From Heterotrichella gracilis (lineage: Eukaryota; Sar; Xanthophyceae; Tribonematales; Xanthonemataceae): a stretch of 64,000 nucleotides of DNA. Location of the stretch: NCBI GenBank assembly GCA_032358255.1, contig JAULBX010026941.1, forward strand, positions 155,796-219,795, in the 5' to 3' direction. Shown here in pieces: positions 45,132-56,600 of this stretch. Each line of letters starts with the position of its first letter. Position 1 is the stretch's first letter. The notes beneath the pieces were generated by a model. That model saw nothing but the letters and a program-made list of their open reading frames with translations. It searched no databases and was not told the origin of the DNA. The translations under genes were made by a program, and so were the position numbers.

Positions 45132-45572
45132 TCACATCGCTTGGGGCTGGTACTTTCTCGTCGGTAGCTCTGGCAAGATTTCTTGTTCCAACGGGATGAC
45201 ACTGATCACCTTCCTGCCTGTCTTCTTCTCCTTTGAGAACTTCACATGGCCGTGCGTCAGTGCCCACAGCGTGTGGTCCTTGCCAATCCCAACATGAGCC
45301 CCGGGATGGAACTTGGTGCCTCGCTGCCGGACGATGATGTTCCCAGACGCGCATAGCTGTCCTCCAAACAGCTTCACACCAAGGTTCTTGGGCTGGGAGT
45401 CCCTGCCATTCTGTGTGGAGCCACCAGACTTCTTCGATGCTCCTCGTTGCGTCTGGAGGTGGTGTGGCTCACAGGCTGTAACGCTGTCAACAACGGTGTC
45501 TGCAAGCTGGCGAGCTGCGATAGACAGCACGCCCTGGCATTGTTGTTTGCTGCTGCGAAGTGCTGACAGCAT
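45132..45572 (-). CDS. ribosomal protein bL27, mitochondrial-type
   Basis: Single exon of 146 aa with ATG at 45572 and TGA at 45132-45134. After a leader of about 45 residues rich in Ser, Arg, Gln and Ala, the bL27 core is unmistakable: [47 protein letters not shown] and [16 protein letters not shown]. bL27 sits near the peptidyl-transferase centre of bacterial-type ribosomes. The ASKKSGGS start and the GRKVISV tail resemble plant mitochondrial rather than plastid L27, which usually begins AHKKGAGS, so mitochondrial import is preferred. It is head-to-head with the SET-domain gene. Confidence 0.92.
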   Translation of the reverse strand: MLSALRSSKQQCQGVLSIAARQLADTVVDSVTACEPHHLQTQRGASKKSGGSTQNGRDSQPKNLGVKLFGGQLCASGNIIVRQRGTKFHPGAHVGIGKDHTLWALTHGHVKFSKEKKTGRKVISVIPLEQEILPELPTRKYQPQAM

Positions 45573-46418
45573 TGCTGTGGTGGCTGGTGGCTGGTCAAGC
45601 CAATGCCTACACTGCTGACGGGAGCCAGGTGGGCACGGGGGGTATTTGGCGCTTCACCAAAGAGTTGAGAAACAAAGTTTGCTTGTTTCAGTACAGATTT
45701 AACGTAAATTGCAAGCGTTTTATCTGCTTGTACAGGGTTTCATGCATGCAGATATGCATGCATTGTCCCCAGGTGAATATTCAATACTAGTAAACGAGGT
45801 GCAAGCATACGGTATGAGCTGCTCATATTGAGCATGGACTCTGACACTGTCAGTGACAGCTTTGAATCCCACGCTGAACCCACGCTACGATTCTCAGTAT
45901 CACTATCAGTGATAGTGTTGCGCATCCGCCGCAAACCTCCGTCAGCGATGCCTTGTAGTCAACGCGGAATAGGTGCACATGCATGCATATGAGCGTCCTC
46001 AGAACTCAAGACTCGGTCTTTTCGCGTACCCTATCCTCGCCTTTGCACTTAAAGAATACAGCATTCTCTGTCATCGGTCTGCTGCCCCGAACGTTACCCA
46101 TTCTGCAGCCTTCCTTCCTTTTGAACTTTCCACCCATGTGGATGTCCACATGGTTCCAACCTTCTCCTCCTGAGGTGGTGAAGGTTGAGTTCTCGTAGGT
46201 AAGACAACTGCTGTAGCACATTATTTGCATTAAAACCTATCTCAGCCTACCACAAGGTGCATCAAGTGTTTGCACAAGTTGCTGTGTTTCAGAAGCAGGG
46301 ATAAACCAAGCTTGCGGAAGTTGTCTGCACGATTCCAGTGTTGCCAGACCCCTGCTGTTAATCAATGCAACATGTGCTAGCAGGAGGGCCATCTTTCACA
46401 CCTTGCCACTGTCAAACC
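45573..46418. promoter_or_regulatory. divergent promoter region, bL27m / SET-domain gene
   Basis: This gap separates divergent starts. It contains CATGCATGCAGATATGCATGCATTG at about 45739-45764 and ACATGCATGCATATG at 45977-45991. A near-palindrome TATCACTATCAGTGATAGTG lies at about 45898-45918. Confidence 0.55.
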
Positions 46419-49400
46419 ATGGCTTCGTTTAGTGGGCACGCCAAGAAGCGCGAGAGGACGCCCAGTCCTCTATCAAATGTGCCAGCAAAGACGCAGAGGT
46501 GCGTTGCAGCGGCTGCGGTAAACTTTATGCCTGATTTGGGAAAGTATAGTATACTCCACTTACCTGGCTGGCGCAAGGAAGGGGTATGTGGTGTCAGCTC
46601 CTTTCCAGCTTCAGTTACTGCTTTGTCGAAGGCAGAGTGGTTGTGCTTGCAGGACGGGAGGAGTCGTCAGGGAACAGGTGGACCTCACTCAAGACAGTGA
46701 GGGAGAGGCTGAACTAGCACCAGTGGCACCAGCAGGTGCAAGTGGTGAAAGGGTTTCACCTACCCCCGGTGATGCACCTTCGCATCCACCAGCCCCAGCC
46801 TCACCAACAGGCAGAGCACCCGCATCAGCCTCTCCGGCACCAGCACCAGCGCCGCCCCCGCCTGTGTCAAATGTTGCAACACTGCCAGCCGCTACCACAG
46901 CCCCAGCCCCAGTACCTGCTCCAGCGGCCACACCATCAGCAGCAGTACCGGTGGCAACAGCAACCCCATCCACAGGGCCTTTCCCGATTGGGGGCCTGCA
47001 GTCGCCTGTTGAGGTGGGGGTGGTGCGCTGCGAGTCACCAGAGAGCGATTTTGGGGGCAACGAATACGACAGCACGTTCCCTTTCGAGGAGGATGGTGGG
47101 TACAGCATAGCAGTGAGGTTTCTGCGCTGGCATGAGTACTGGATGGTCATAGTCAATGCCAGTAGTTGTGCTCTCGTCTGCCATGCAATTGTTGCACTTT
47201 GTTTGGTGTCAGTGTGCTTAACACTTACATGTACCGCTATCGATTTTAAGTTCATGAAATTGATAGCGCCACCATCGCGGCGGTGTCTAATGGCTTGATG
47301 GGCCGTTGCGCAGAGTACGATTACGAAGGTGAAATTGGTGCCGGGCCAGCCAGTGTTGGTGATGGCGCCGCGCCTGATGTCAACGTGGAGACCCCAGGGG
47401 ATAGTGGATCACCACATGGCGATGTGCGAGCATCCTGTGGTCTACCCACCACCGGATCGAGCCGGGGCACTGATACGCAGCAGCGGCTCATTGACACGCC
47501 TGGAGCAGGGCAGGATGCTGTGGTGCAGCAGGATGCATTGCCACCCGTCGAGGTAGGGTTTAGGGTTTGTGGTCATTGGTGCAGGAGGATGTGACCCCCC
47601 CTGTTAGGATGTCGTCAGACCACGCCACGCAAGGTTTGGTTAGATCATGCCACCTTTATTTTCAACCACGAGGGTGTAGTATGCTAGTATAACCCTGGTG
47701 TCATTGACTGGCTCCATGTGCACCATGTGGAGGCTGGCAAGGAGCAGCGGCTGTACACTCACGGCAAGGCGGCAATAGCACATGGCAGGGTTGTCGCGCA
47801 TACGTCTACTTGCTTGGGTAGGGCTGGAGGCTGTACGTTTGTACTGCTGACATGCTGCATTAGTCACCCTTCTCAGTCACCCCTATTATCACAATTGTAA
47901 GGCAGGCATTTGCGCTCCTGTGCAAATTGTGTGCACACCAATTTGACGGCAATTTGGGTGGTGTGGCTCACCATGTGGCATGTCACAGGGTGGATCTGGG
48001 GCTGGGGCTGGGGTCAATGCATGGGAGCGCGCCAACGGTCCAATCCACCTCAAGCCTTGCCTGGATGAAGGGGAGGAGGGCCCGCTGCGACCTGGAGAGG
48101 AGCGGGTGGGTGACAGGGTTTGCTAGGGTTGATTGGATTTGTGATTGAGTCCAAGCACAATATCAGCCAGCCGGTGCTAGATGTGGGTGGGTGGTCAAGG
48201 TGTAGAATGTGCTACTTCCTTCTATGCATAGCGTGACTGTTTACTTGCCAGTGGAAACACTAGCCTTGAATTTGTGATACATAGGAATGCATGCAGAGCA
48301 CCTGTGGCATGGGAAAATGCGTTTAAAGCAAGTCCCTTGTGAGTGGTTAAGGAGTGCAAGTCAGTAACATGGCTGTGGCAGCACAGCTTTTTTGGGCACG
48401 CCTGCACTGCCGCGCAGTTGCCTTCATGTCCTTCTCAAGTCGCTGGTCTGCTGCCAGGCTTTAAATTTGCGCTGGTGGGGCAGGTATTTGGCTTTGTGCT
48501 GGAGGAGAACCTGGCAAAGACGTGGAAGGACAAAAAGGCCGCGTACCTCAGGAAGATCAATAGTATGAGAAACAAAAACAGCATGGCAACGGAGCTGCAG
48601 GACTTCATCAAGGTCCAGCACCCTGACGTTGCTTACATGGCTGATGCCTTGGTTGAGAGCATGAAGGAGTACCTTGCAAGGTGGGTTGAACGTTTGATCC
48701 CCTGCTGTCTTGTGGTGCCATGCGCTTTGGGTCAGGTGCGTTGAGCGTGGCGGGCCCCAAGGGGATGGCCACGCGGTGGGAGGATTGGGGAATGCATGGC
48801 AGTGCAGGCATTGCGTATGTGCACAGGCATGCTCTTCAACATCCCCAGATACCCCCTGATGGTCACGCTGTCCACGCTTATGAATTGCATCTGTTGGTGC
48901 AAGTGATACCAGATTGCTTGCACCGGCTTGCACCGGCAAACGGGCGTCCAGGATTCAACAACGCGCTTGTCCTGCAGGGAGTTGCACCTCGACTCTCCCA
49001 GCGAGTGGAAAGACATGCAGATCCTGAAGTCCATACTAGCTATGGACGATCAGACCTTGCATGTGAGGGGTGCAGAGGGGCGGGAGCTGCCGCAGCCAAG
49101 CAGCAAGGGGCCTCGGGGCACTTTTGCCTTGGGCAGCTTCAAAACGGCGGAGGTCATTGGGCCCTACCGATCGTATGTGGGGCCCCCTGACCGGGAGCAC
49201 CAGACGGAGCAAGATGTACCCCCAGCATTTGCTGCCGAGCGCGACCCAGGCTGGTGGAGGGTATTCAGGGACGTGTATGGCGTGGATCTGGTGAGGCTAC
49301 ATGCTACCCTTGCTGTTGTTATCATGGTCTTGGCATTTTTGCTGTGAAAGTGAATATGTAAGTGCCTCCTAGTGGTGGCTGCTTCCTTCTTCATCTGTCC

Positions 49401-52366
49401 ATTGTACGGCACAAATATCAATGTGGCTGCTAGAACTGCATCATTGTCTGGGCCGTTGGAGCATTCTGGCCTCGGTTTATGTATCCCTGTCTTGGCACCC
49501 ACAATATGCTGCAATTGCCTCTCTTAACCCTGTGGTTGTGGGTCTGGATTGCGTGACATCGTACGTACAGCAATGCTGTCGACCCTAACCTATATCTGCT
49601 CTAAAGCCTGCATGCAACTCTGTACCCTAACAGCCCTGGGCACTCTTGCAGGACGTCCTTAGGGAGGATTTGAAAGGAGGAAGTGTCACATGCACAGCGT
49701 ATGGCTACGGCAACGCCACCGCGCTTATCAACGACCCCAGGCCGCACGAGGACTCGAACCCGCACCCCATGCTGGCCAACTGTAGGGTGGTGGAGTTCAC
49801 ATTCGGCCCAGGGATGAGCTTCCCCTTCATGGTGGCCATCAAGGTCATCGAGGATGACGAAGGTCTGGTTAGGGGTTGTAGTGGGCATCAGGAACGTTGA
49901 GGAGGATGAAGGAGCGTGCGTGCAGGGTGGTGTCTGACTGGTTTCGAAATAGTTAGCAGAGTAGTAAGTGATGCATTCTAGGAGTGCAGTCAGCCCTGTG
50001 AATGCGTGCCCCACCCACTTCTGTCCTGGCACTAGGGGTACCATTTCCTTGCTCCTTGCAAGGGGTCCCCAGCAGGGGTGCAAACTGACATGCCTCTATA
50101 TTGTTGAACACGCGCATCTCTGCTACTAAAGAATGAATCACTGAACTCTTGCTGCTAGATTGATTGAATGTATCCCACTGCATGCAAGTAAGCTCTTGCA
50201 CTCGTGTGTGGTTGCAGAGCTCCTGTACGACTATGGCAAGTACTACTTTCCTGAACAAAAGTCAAACAGGGCGAGGCAGTGCAAGATGGACGACCTCATG
50301 GCGGAGAATGATGCTCTGCGCCGCAAAGAGCTGCGGGACGCCGCCGAGATTGATCGACTGAGGGCCGAGGTTGCTCAATTGAAAGCGCGCAACCAGGCTC
50401 TGTTGCAGTCACAGGTGAATGCGTGGTGGGGTTCAGCATGTGCCCACGTGAACCTGTGTGGGCTCGCCATGGCATGCGCCACCTGCACATTAATGTGGTG
50501 GATGAGGCTGTGCAATCTTCCATCCCTGGTTGTTAAGAATGGGCCTGATTACGCTGCACGGATGGTGGTAAGTCGCCATGTGGCGGGAGCCAGGAGGAGC
50601 AATGCCGTGGCGCTGGTATAGGGTTTCGCATGGCTCACGCACAGGCCCCTGCAAGCGGCCCGTGGCAGAGCATTTGCAACACCTGATGCGTGCTGCCAAC
50701 CTCCAATGCCTTGCATGCTAACATTTGCTTGGTGTGTACAGGAAAAAGGCGGCGTTGTGGTCGAGGCTGCACCGGTTGTCGTTCACTCAGTCGCTGGTGA
50801 CATGGTAAGACCCAAACCTTTGCTGGCTCCCCATGGCTGGCATGTGTAGATTAGTGGTGACTCATTACTGGGCGTGTGGAAATCCATAATGAAGCATATC
50901 TAGCGAATCATAATTGGCTCTTTGGGCTGTATTGCAACATCCATAGTGTGATGATAAGGCCACTGCGCCTAGCGGTGCTGTCATTTGGATTATACTTGCT
51001 CACCCCCCACATTCTTAGACATATTTGCTGATCTCCATGCACGGCTGGACCACACCACACCTGTCATGTCACAAGCTGATGCTTGGCTCACAAAGCCTTT
51101 ATTGTCAACGTGGCTGTGCAGTGTATTTACCCTCACTTTAATCCCTGCCTACAGGCGGAGGCACCTCTGCGCAACCAGGCCTCCGCTGCATTGCCCCGCA
51201 TGGAGTCCATGCCACCGCAGCGCGCCAGCGCCGCATCCCCCCTGTCCGGAGAGGGAGCCGAGTCGTCTAAATCGGGCAGCGTGTCGGGCGCCACTGCGGA
51301 GCTGGCCACCGCGCCCTCCGTCACCTCGAGTGGGCAGCTTGCACCGGTGCGGGTGGTGCCCCCGGCTGGGGTGGGGATCCAGGGGGATGTTGGTGCTGGG
51401 GGTGCTGATGAGGAGGAAGAGGAGGAGGGTGGCGGCGGTGGCGGTGGTGGTGGCGGCGGCAGCGGCGGTGGTGGTGGTGATGGCGGTGGCGACGGCGGTG
51501 CGCCCTGTGGTTCGTCCGGCAGCCCGACAGCACAGCATGCGCCAGACATGCGTGGGGAGGGGACACAGCCTGCCCCACATGTTCTCGACCTGGGCACACC
51601 TGCCTCAGGTGGCGGGCCTAGCACCTCGCGGCCTGCCTCCTCACCATGCACCTGTCCTGCTCCATCCCAAGGCGCTCATGGCACAGCCACCCGGCCAAGC
51701 TGTGGCATGGGGCTGGACTTGCGCGCTGATGTTTGCATGGTTGACGCCGACGACAATGCCGACGTAATGCTGATGTGGGAGCGCCATGGCCCCCAAAGGA
51801 GACAAACGCAGTGCATGCCAACATCAGCGGGGGCAGCACCCCCCTTGGCCAGCCATCCTGGGCTTTGCGCAACCCCCTCACATTGGGACACCCCCACACC
51901 GCCCGCATCCCGCCGGGTGGCCATCGAGCTGGATACGAGCCTGACACCACCCCCACCAGCAGCGCTGAAGAGCCCCATCCTCAAGGGCCCCAAGGGTGGC
52001 ATTCCTGCACTGGCGCGACGGCCTGAGTCCAAGTTTACCACTCCGGCTGCTGGCGTGGCTCGCATGCAGCCTGGCGGCCGCCCTGGTGCAGGCCCCAGCG
52101 GTGTGCGTCAACCTGCCTCGTGCCCTGCGGCAGGGCTGACCGGGGTGAAGGTGGAGAGCGCTACCCCCATCAGCCTGCAGGGATTGCCTCGTGAGGGTGT
52201 GACAGCTGGCGCCCCGGGAATGGCTGGCCACCGGAAGCGGAAGCACAAGGACAAGCACAAGCACCGGCGGCGGCAGAGTGCGCCTGCGAGTCAGCGCCAT
52301 GGCGAGGGTCTGCCCTGGGGTGTGATTCAGGATGGGGATGGTGTGGTTGACCTCACGCAGGACTAG
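46419..52366 (+). CDS. SET-domain protein with coiled coil and terminal VDLTQD motifs
   Basis: Ten exons with matching phases: 46419-46498, 46653-47095, 47314-47552, 47989-48105, 48484-48680, 48978-49290, 49652-49862, 50218-50414, 50742-50804, 51155-52366 (1,023 aa). The SET domain spans about residues 385-548 across three exons: FALGSFKTAEVIGPYRSYVG, the long linker, YGYGNATALINDPRP, VVEFTFGPGMSFPFMVAIK and ELLYDYGKYYF. The usual NHS triplet is replaced by INDPRP, so cofactor binding may differ from classic SET enzymes. A coiled coil (ENDALRRKELRDAAEIDRLR) follows, then a long disordered tail with an EEEEEEGGGGG run (about 51410-51510) and a basic HRKRKHKDKHKHRRR patch. EQVDLTQDSE near the N-terminus and VVDLTQD at the very end look like SUMO-interaction motifs. 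Probable role: lysine methylation of chromatin or another protein; subfamily unknown. Confidence 0.85.
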
Positions 52367-53635
52367 GGGTGGGATTCCGGAAGCAGCAGATTGTGACCTG
52401 GCCGGAGGCGCCTCGTCATTCTTTGACAGCTGGCGCTCTGCCAATGCATGGCCACTGGGAGTGGGAGGAGCAGCAGCGGCGGTGACAGCCTGGGCCTGTG
52501 AGGCAGCTCTGGAGCATCTTGCTAGAGGATATGGGCTGAACCAGGATTAGGGCTGCAGGTTGGGGAAGAGCAGCCTGGCTTTGGTGGTGGGAGGCGCCAT
52601 GCAGGCACTCGTGTTGGAACAGGTGCAGTGTACATTATGCAGAGATGAAGGTTTTTGGTTTCAGTGGTTAGTGTTCATTGCCATTTAGCAAGTTATTGTA
52701 TACTGTATCAAGGGTTTGCTCGAGTTTCTTCAGCTTTGTTTTTGCTAATTTTGTTCCTCCAAAGGCAAGCATGGCGGTGATTACTATGCCCCTTTCACTG
52801 CGGTGTTTGCCATGCCCTGTGGTGCTTTTTCACGCCTTTTTTTAGCTCAAGCAAGTGCTCTTCTTAAACTTGAAGTAGTGCAACATCATGGGATGCCCCT
52901 GGCGTTGCCAGCATTTTGCAGTGTTGCCAACTCACAGTTTCATGCGGTCCATGACTTAGAGAGCTGAGTATTATACACCTATGGAAACATTGTTTAGCCT
53001 CCGGCATGCTATCAGGATGCTGAGCAAGTCTCAGAGTCACACAGAGGGTGACCGAACTGCGTGCTAATCCCAGATCTTGTTGCATCTTGATCTTTGAAAG
53101 CCATGCCATTGGCGTAATCTGGTTGATGTGTGAAGCTCTCACGTCACAACTTGCCAAGCCCGATAGTGGGAAGGCGCAGCAATTACTTGACCTTATGATT
53201 CATGAGACCTGCAGCCTGCTGCACTGTATGCAGTTGCCTGAAGGTGACTTTGCAAAACCTGAGGCAGACCTGCACATGGAAAATAATGGGTAAATCTGGG
53301 TAAATAAGCAATTTATCTTCATTTTCCACTCGAGACGATACATAGTGCTGAACGTGTGCTTGCACAAACAGTTGCTATCGATAAGGCAATACCTCTTGTC
53401 AACCTCCAACAACTTAAAAAACGTGGTCGTCGAGTTGCGCATGGCTCTGTTAAGGGCTGGACTGCTGTCTTCGACAAACGTCGGTTGCATATGCATGCAT
53501 TAGTTCCGCAAGGCTAGACCGTCAAAGCGTTTGGGCAATGCCAGGTATTCAGACGTAGATATGCACTACGCAAAGCCTTGAGATGTAGGGGTTTCATTGT
53601 GAGTCGTTGTACGTAGCAAGCACCCTCCATACTCT
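52367..53635. promoter_or_regulatory. intergenic region between the two SET genes
   Basis: About 1.27 kb. A CATATGCATGCAT element at 53488-53500 lies about 136 bp upstream of the SET1-type ATG. An open frame at 53048-53293 begins with GTG and has no recognisable domain, so it is not called. Confidence 0.5.
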
Positions 53636-56600
53636 ATGGAGGGGCAATCTGGAGCAAGTAGCGTCGGAACAGGGAAGCTGGTTATCAAGCTGAACCCCAA
53701 AAGCAGGGGTACTGAACAGGTAAGGGAGTTACACCCCATAACAACCACCCGATCGTTGTAGGTGGGATAGAAGGAGGCCAGTTCGCATCGTGTTCATGGA
53801 CCGGTCTTTACGTCATGGGTCTCGGTAGTATGGGAGCTTGCATAGCTATCAAAGTTTAATAGCTTTGGCGTGCCCGGTGGCACTTGTGTACGTCTCGTTT
53901 TTTTTTCTTTTGGGGACTGACTTGCATACTTTTACTCAACCACCCAGGGGTTCCCACCGCACATTGGCCCCCCCAATCAGCACCACAGCAATGGGGTCCA
54001 GCAGCCTGCAGCACAGCCCATGGGTCCTACTAAGCCTGCAGAACCTCAAGGCTTGCGCCAGGTCAACAGCACTGTGGAGGAAGCTACCCAGGTGTTGTCC
54101 CGCTGTAAGGCTGACAAGGAGCTCAAGTACTTTGAGCTCCAAGAGGCTGAGCTGCAACACACACGGACAAAGGTAAGGCTGGTCACGTGCATTTGCAACA
54201 CAGCGGGCATGCAGGTGGGCGTAGTAAGCTAGTGCAGATAGCAAGGTCGCAAGGTAGGGGACACAGCCTTGCCCCTTCTCCTCGCTGACCCACATCTCTA
54301 ACAGCTGAATGGTTATATACTTAGTTATTGTATCAAGCGTTGTGGGTGACTGCCCACTATGTCTCCCACTGTCACTGTTTCCAGCCAGCGACTAACGGGG
54401 AGTTGTTGTCAGGACTGGTGGGAGTACTGTGAGCGCCATTGGCAGGGCAAGTGCGGGCATGCCAGTGCCACACGCAGCCTGTGGAGCTACACCGACAGGA
54501 GCGGTACCCAGTGTGGCCCTGCCAGCCTGAGAGAGCTCTTGACAAAGAGGGCAGCAGGTGAGGAACCCTTAGGCTTTTGGGGTTTTGGTTGTTGTGACGG
54601 CTTCATTGTCATGCATGCCCTGGTGGGACGCATTCACCAAGAATTGGCGTTAGCCAATTCTTGATGCCATACATGCTATGCATCCCTGTCTTTTGCAAGC
54701 TGCCCCCCAAGTGTCAGCCCCATATCCACCTCAATCACACGGTTCCTCTTGATGCCCGAATGCGATTAGGACAGTGGGAACAGCCTGCTGACACCCGTCC
54801 CCACGTCGCTTGGCACAGGTGATCAGTCCCTGGTGGATGGCTTGATGCTGCACAACGAGGAGGATGAGGTGTCGGTGCAGCTGGGCACTGTGGTCAAAGA
54901 GCAGCCAGGCCTGGCCGAAGCCTGGGCCAGCTGGCGGCAGGCCAACGCCCTGCTGCAGAGCTGGTGGGCTGAACAGGATCGACGAAAGGCTGCTGTAAGT
55001 ATCTCCGACCCTTGCCTGGCATGAGGTACACAAATACTCGATATGTGGCACATTTGAATGAGAATAAAAAGAAGAAGAAATTCGTCAAACGTGGCACTTT
55101 GGGAGCACTTCAGTCCAAGGGTGTCCCCAGGACCCATTGCACTGTGCCAGGTAAATGGCTAACCCACCGGTTGCCTGCCATGCAGTTGGATGCTGCCTTG
55201 GCTCAGCTGAAGGCAGCAGAGGCGCTGGTCCATGCCACGCGTGTCTCCAACGCCAAGTGGCTGTGGGCCCACAACGGCAGCCGGCAGGAATTCACGCCTT
55301 CGCAGCTCAAGGACGCGCTGTCCCAGGGACTGGTGGAGGTCAGTGCCTCATGTGAATCTCTTTTGTACGGAATTGTGGAAGCCGCAGCTGGGGATTTGGA
55401 TTGGGGATTGTGGCCGGGAGCCTCACACATTGGGACCATGCACAATCACGCCAGTGCCAACATTCATGCCACTACGTTTCTACCTGTTGCACCTGCAAAC
55501 CCTGAGTGTAAACAGGTGGCAGGATGGCATGCACGTCCATCGTCACTCTTTAACATGCATCTCGGGTAAGAAGGACACACATCCATGTCCCTGGGATTGT
55601 GGGACGCGAGGAATAGGAAAACTGACACATGCCATTTGCGCTCATACAGGTGGATACTGTGCTGCCGTCTTCAGCCAAGGATGGGTGCAAGGCGCAGAGT
55701 GCAGGGGCGGTGGTATCTGCATGGGAGGCTGCGCTCAACATGGGCAGCATTGAGGTCCAAGGCGCGGCAGCGGCCAATGAAACCTCAGGTAGGGTGTAGG
55801 GATTGGGATGTAGGGTTGGGAGCTTACCTGCTGGCGCACAGGTAGGGTGCAGTGTAAGGGTTTGCCTGCCGGCCCATGGGTGGGGTTAGGGGTTCCTGCA
55901 TGTGGGACGAGCAATGGGTTGAGGTGGATTTCATGCCTACAAATGCAACCAAATCCTAAATCTGGAGCGCATGCACAATTGCTGGCATGCACTCCCGTGT
56001 CCTCGATAAGCATTCCAGGTATGGCAATGCACCTTGCTAATGCCGTCGGTGTTGCCGTTTTGCAGCTGCACCCCTGCCAGCAGCCACCACAGCGCCTGCC
56101 AGCAGCCAGCCACAGGCATCCCAGCGGCACCCAGCCCTGTCTGTGACGCAGCCTGCAAAAGCTGGCGCCAGCACGCTGCATGACAAAAGGGCAACTGAGC
56201 GTTGCTGGCAGTGGGTAGACAATGGCAAGCTCAAGGTGGGTACCGCATGGTGTGCAGGTTGCTGTCAGGAAGGTCTGAATCATTATCGTTGTCACTTGCA
56301 ACAGGGAGGGGCATCCATGATTACAGGAACATGAATGCATGGCATGGCGCAACTGGTGTAGCATATGGCTGTGGTGTACATCTGGGTGTCTGATTACTTC
56401 TGCTCTCTGTTATCTCAACATCATGAGGTTTTGCACCAAATATGCAAGTACTTAGTTGTAGTAATAATGGTCGAAAACCACACGATCAGCAATTGGCATT
56501 CCAACACTGTGCATGGTCTTGCTGATCTGATGATTTGTTCAGCATGTAATCGAACCTCCGTGTGCACCCATACTCAAACTGCTGCACGCGCCGCACGCAG

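Noticed and set aside
51410-51510. Simple-repeat/microsatellite instead of coding sequence
   Set aside because: The GGY-rich run stays in the reading frame of the SET-domain protein's last exon and is better read as a Glu/Gly tract.
53048-53293. Possible small gene upstream of the SET1-type gene
   Set aside because: The frame begins with GTG, has no splice or domain support and lies in the promoter region.
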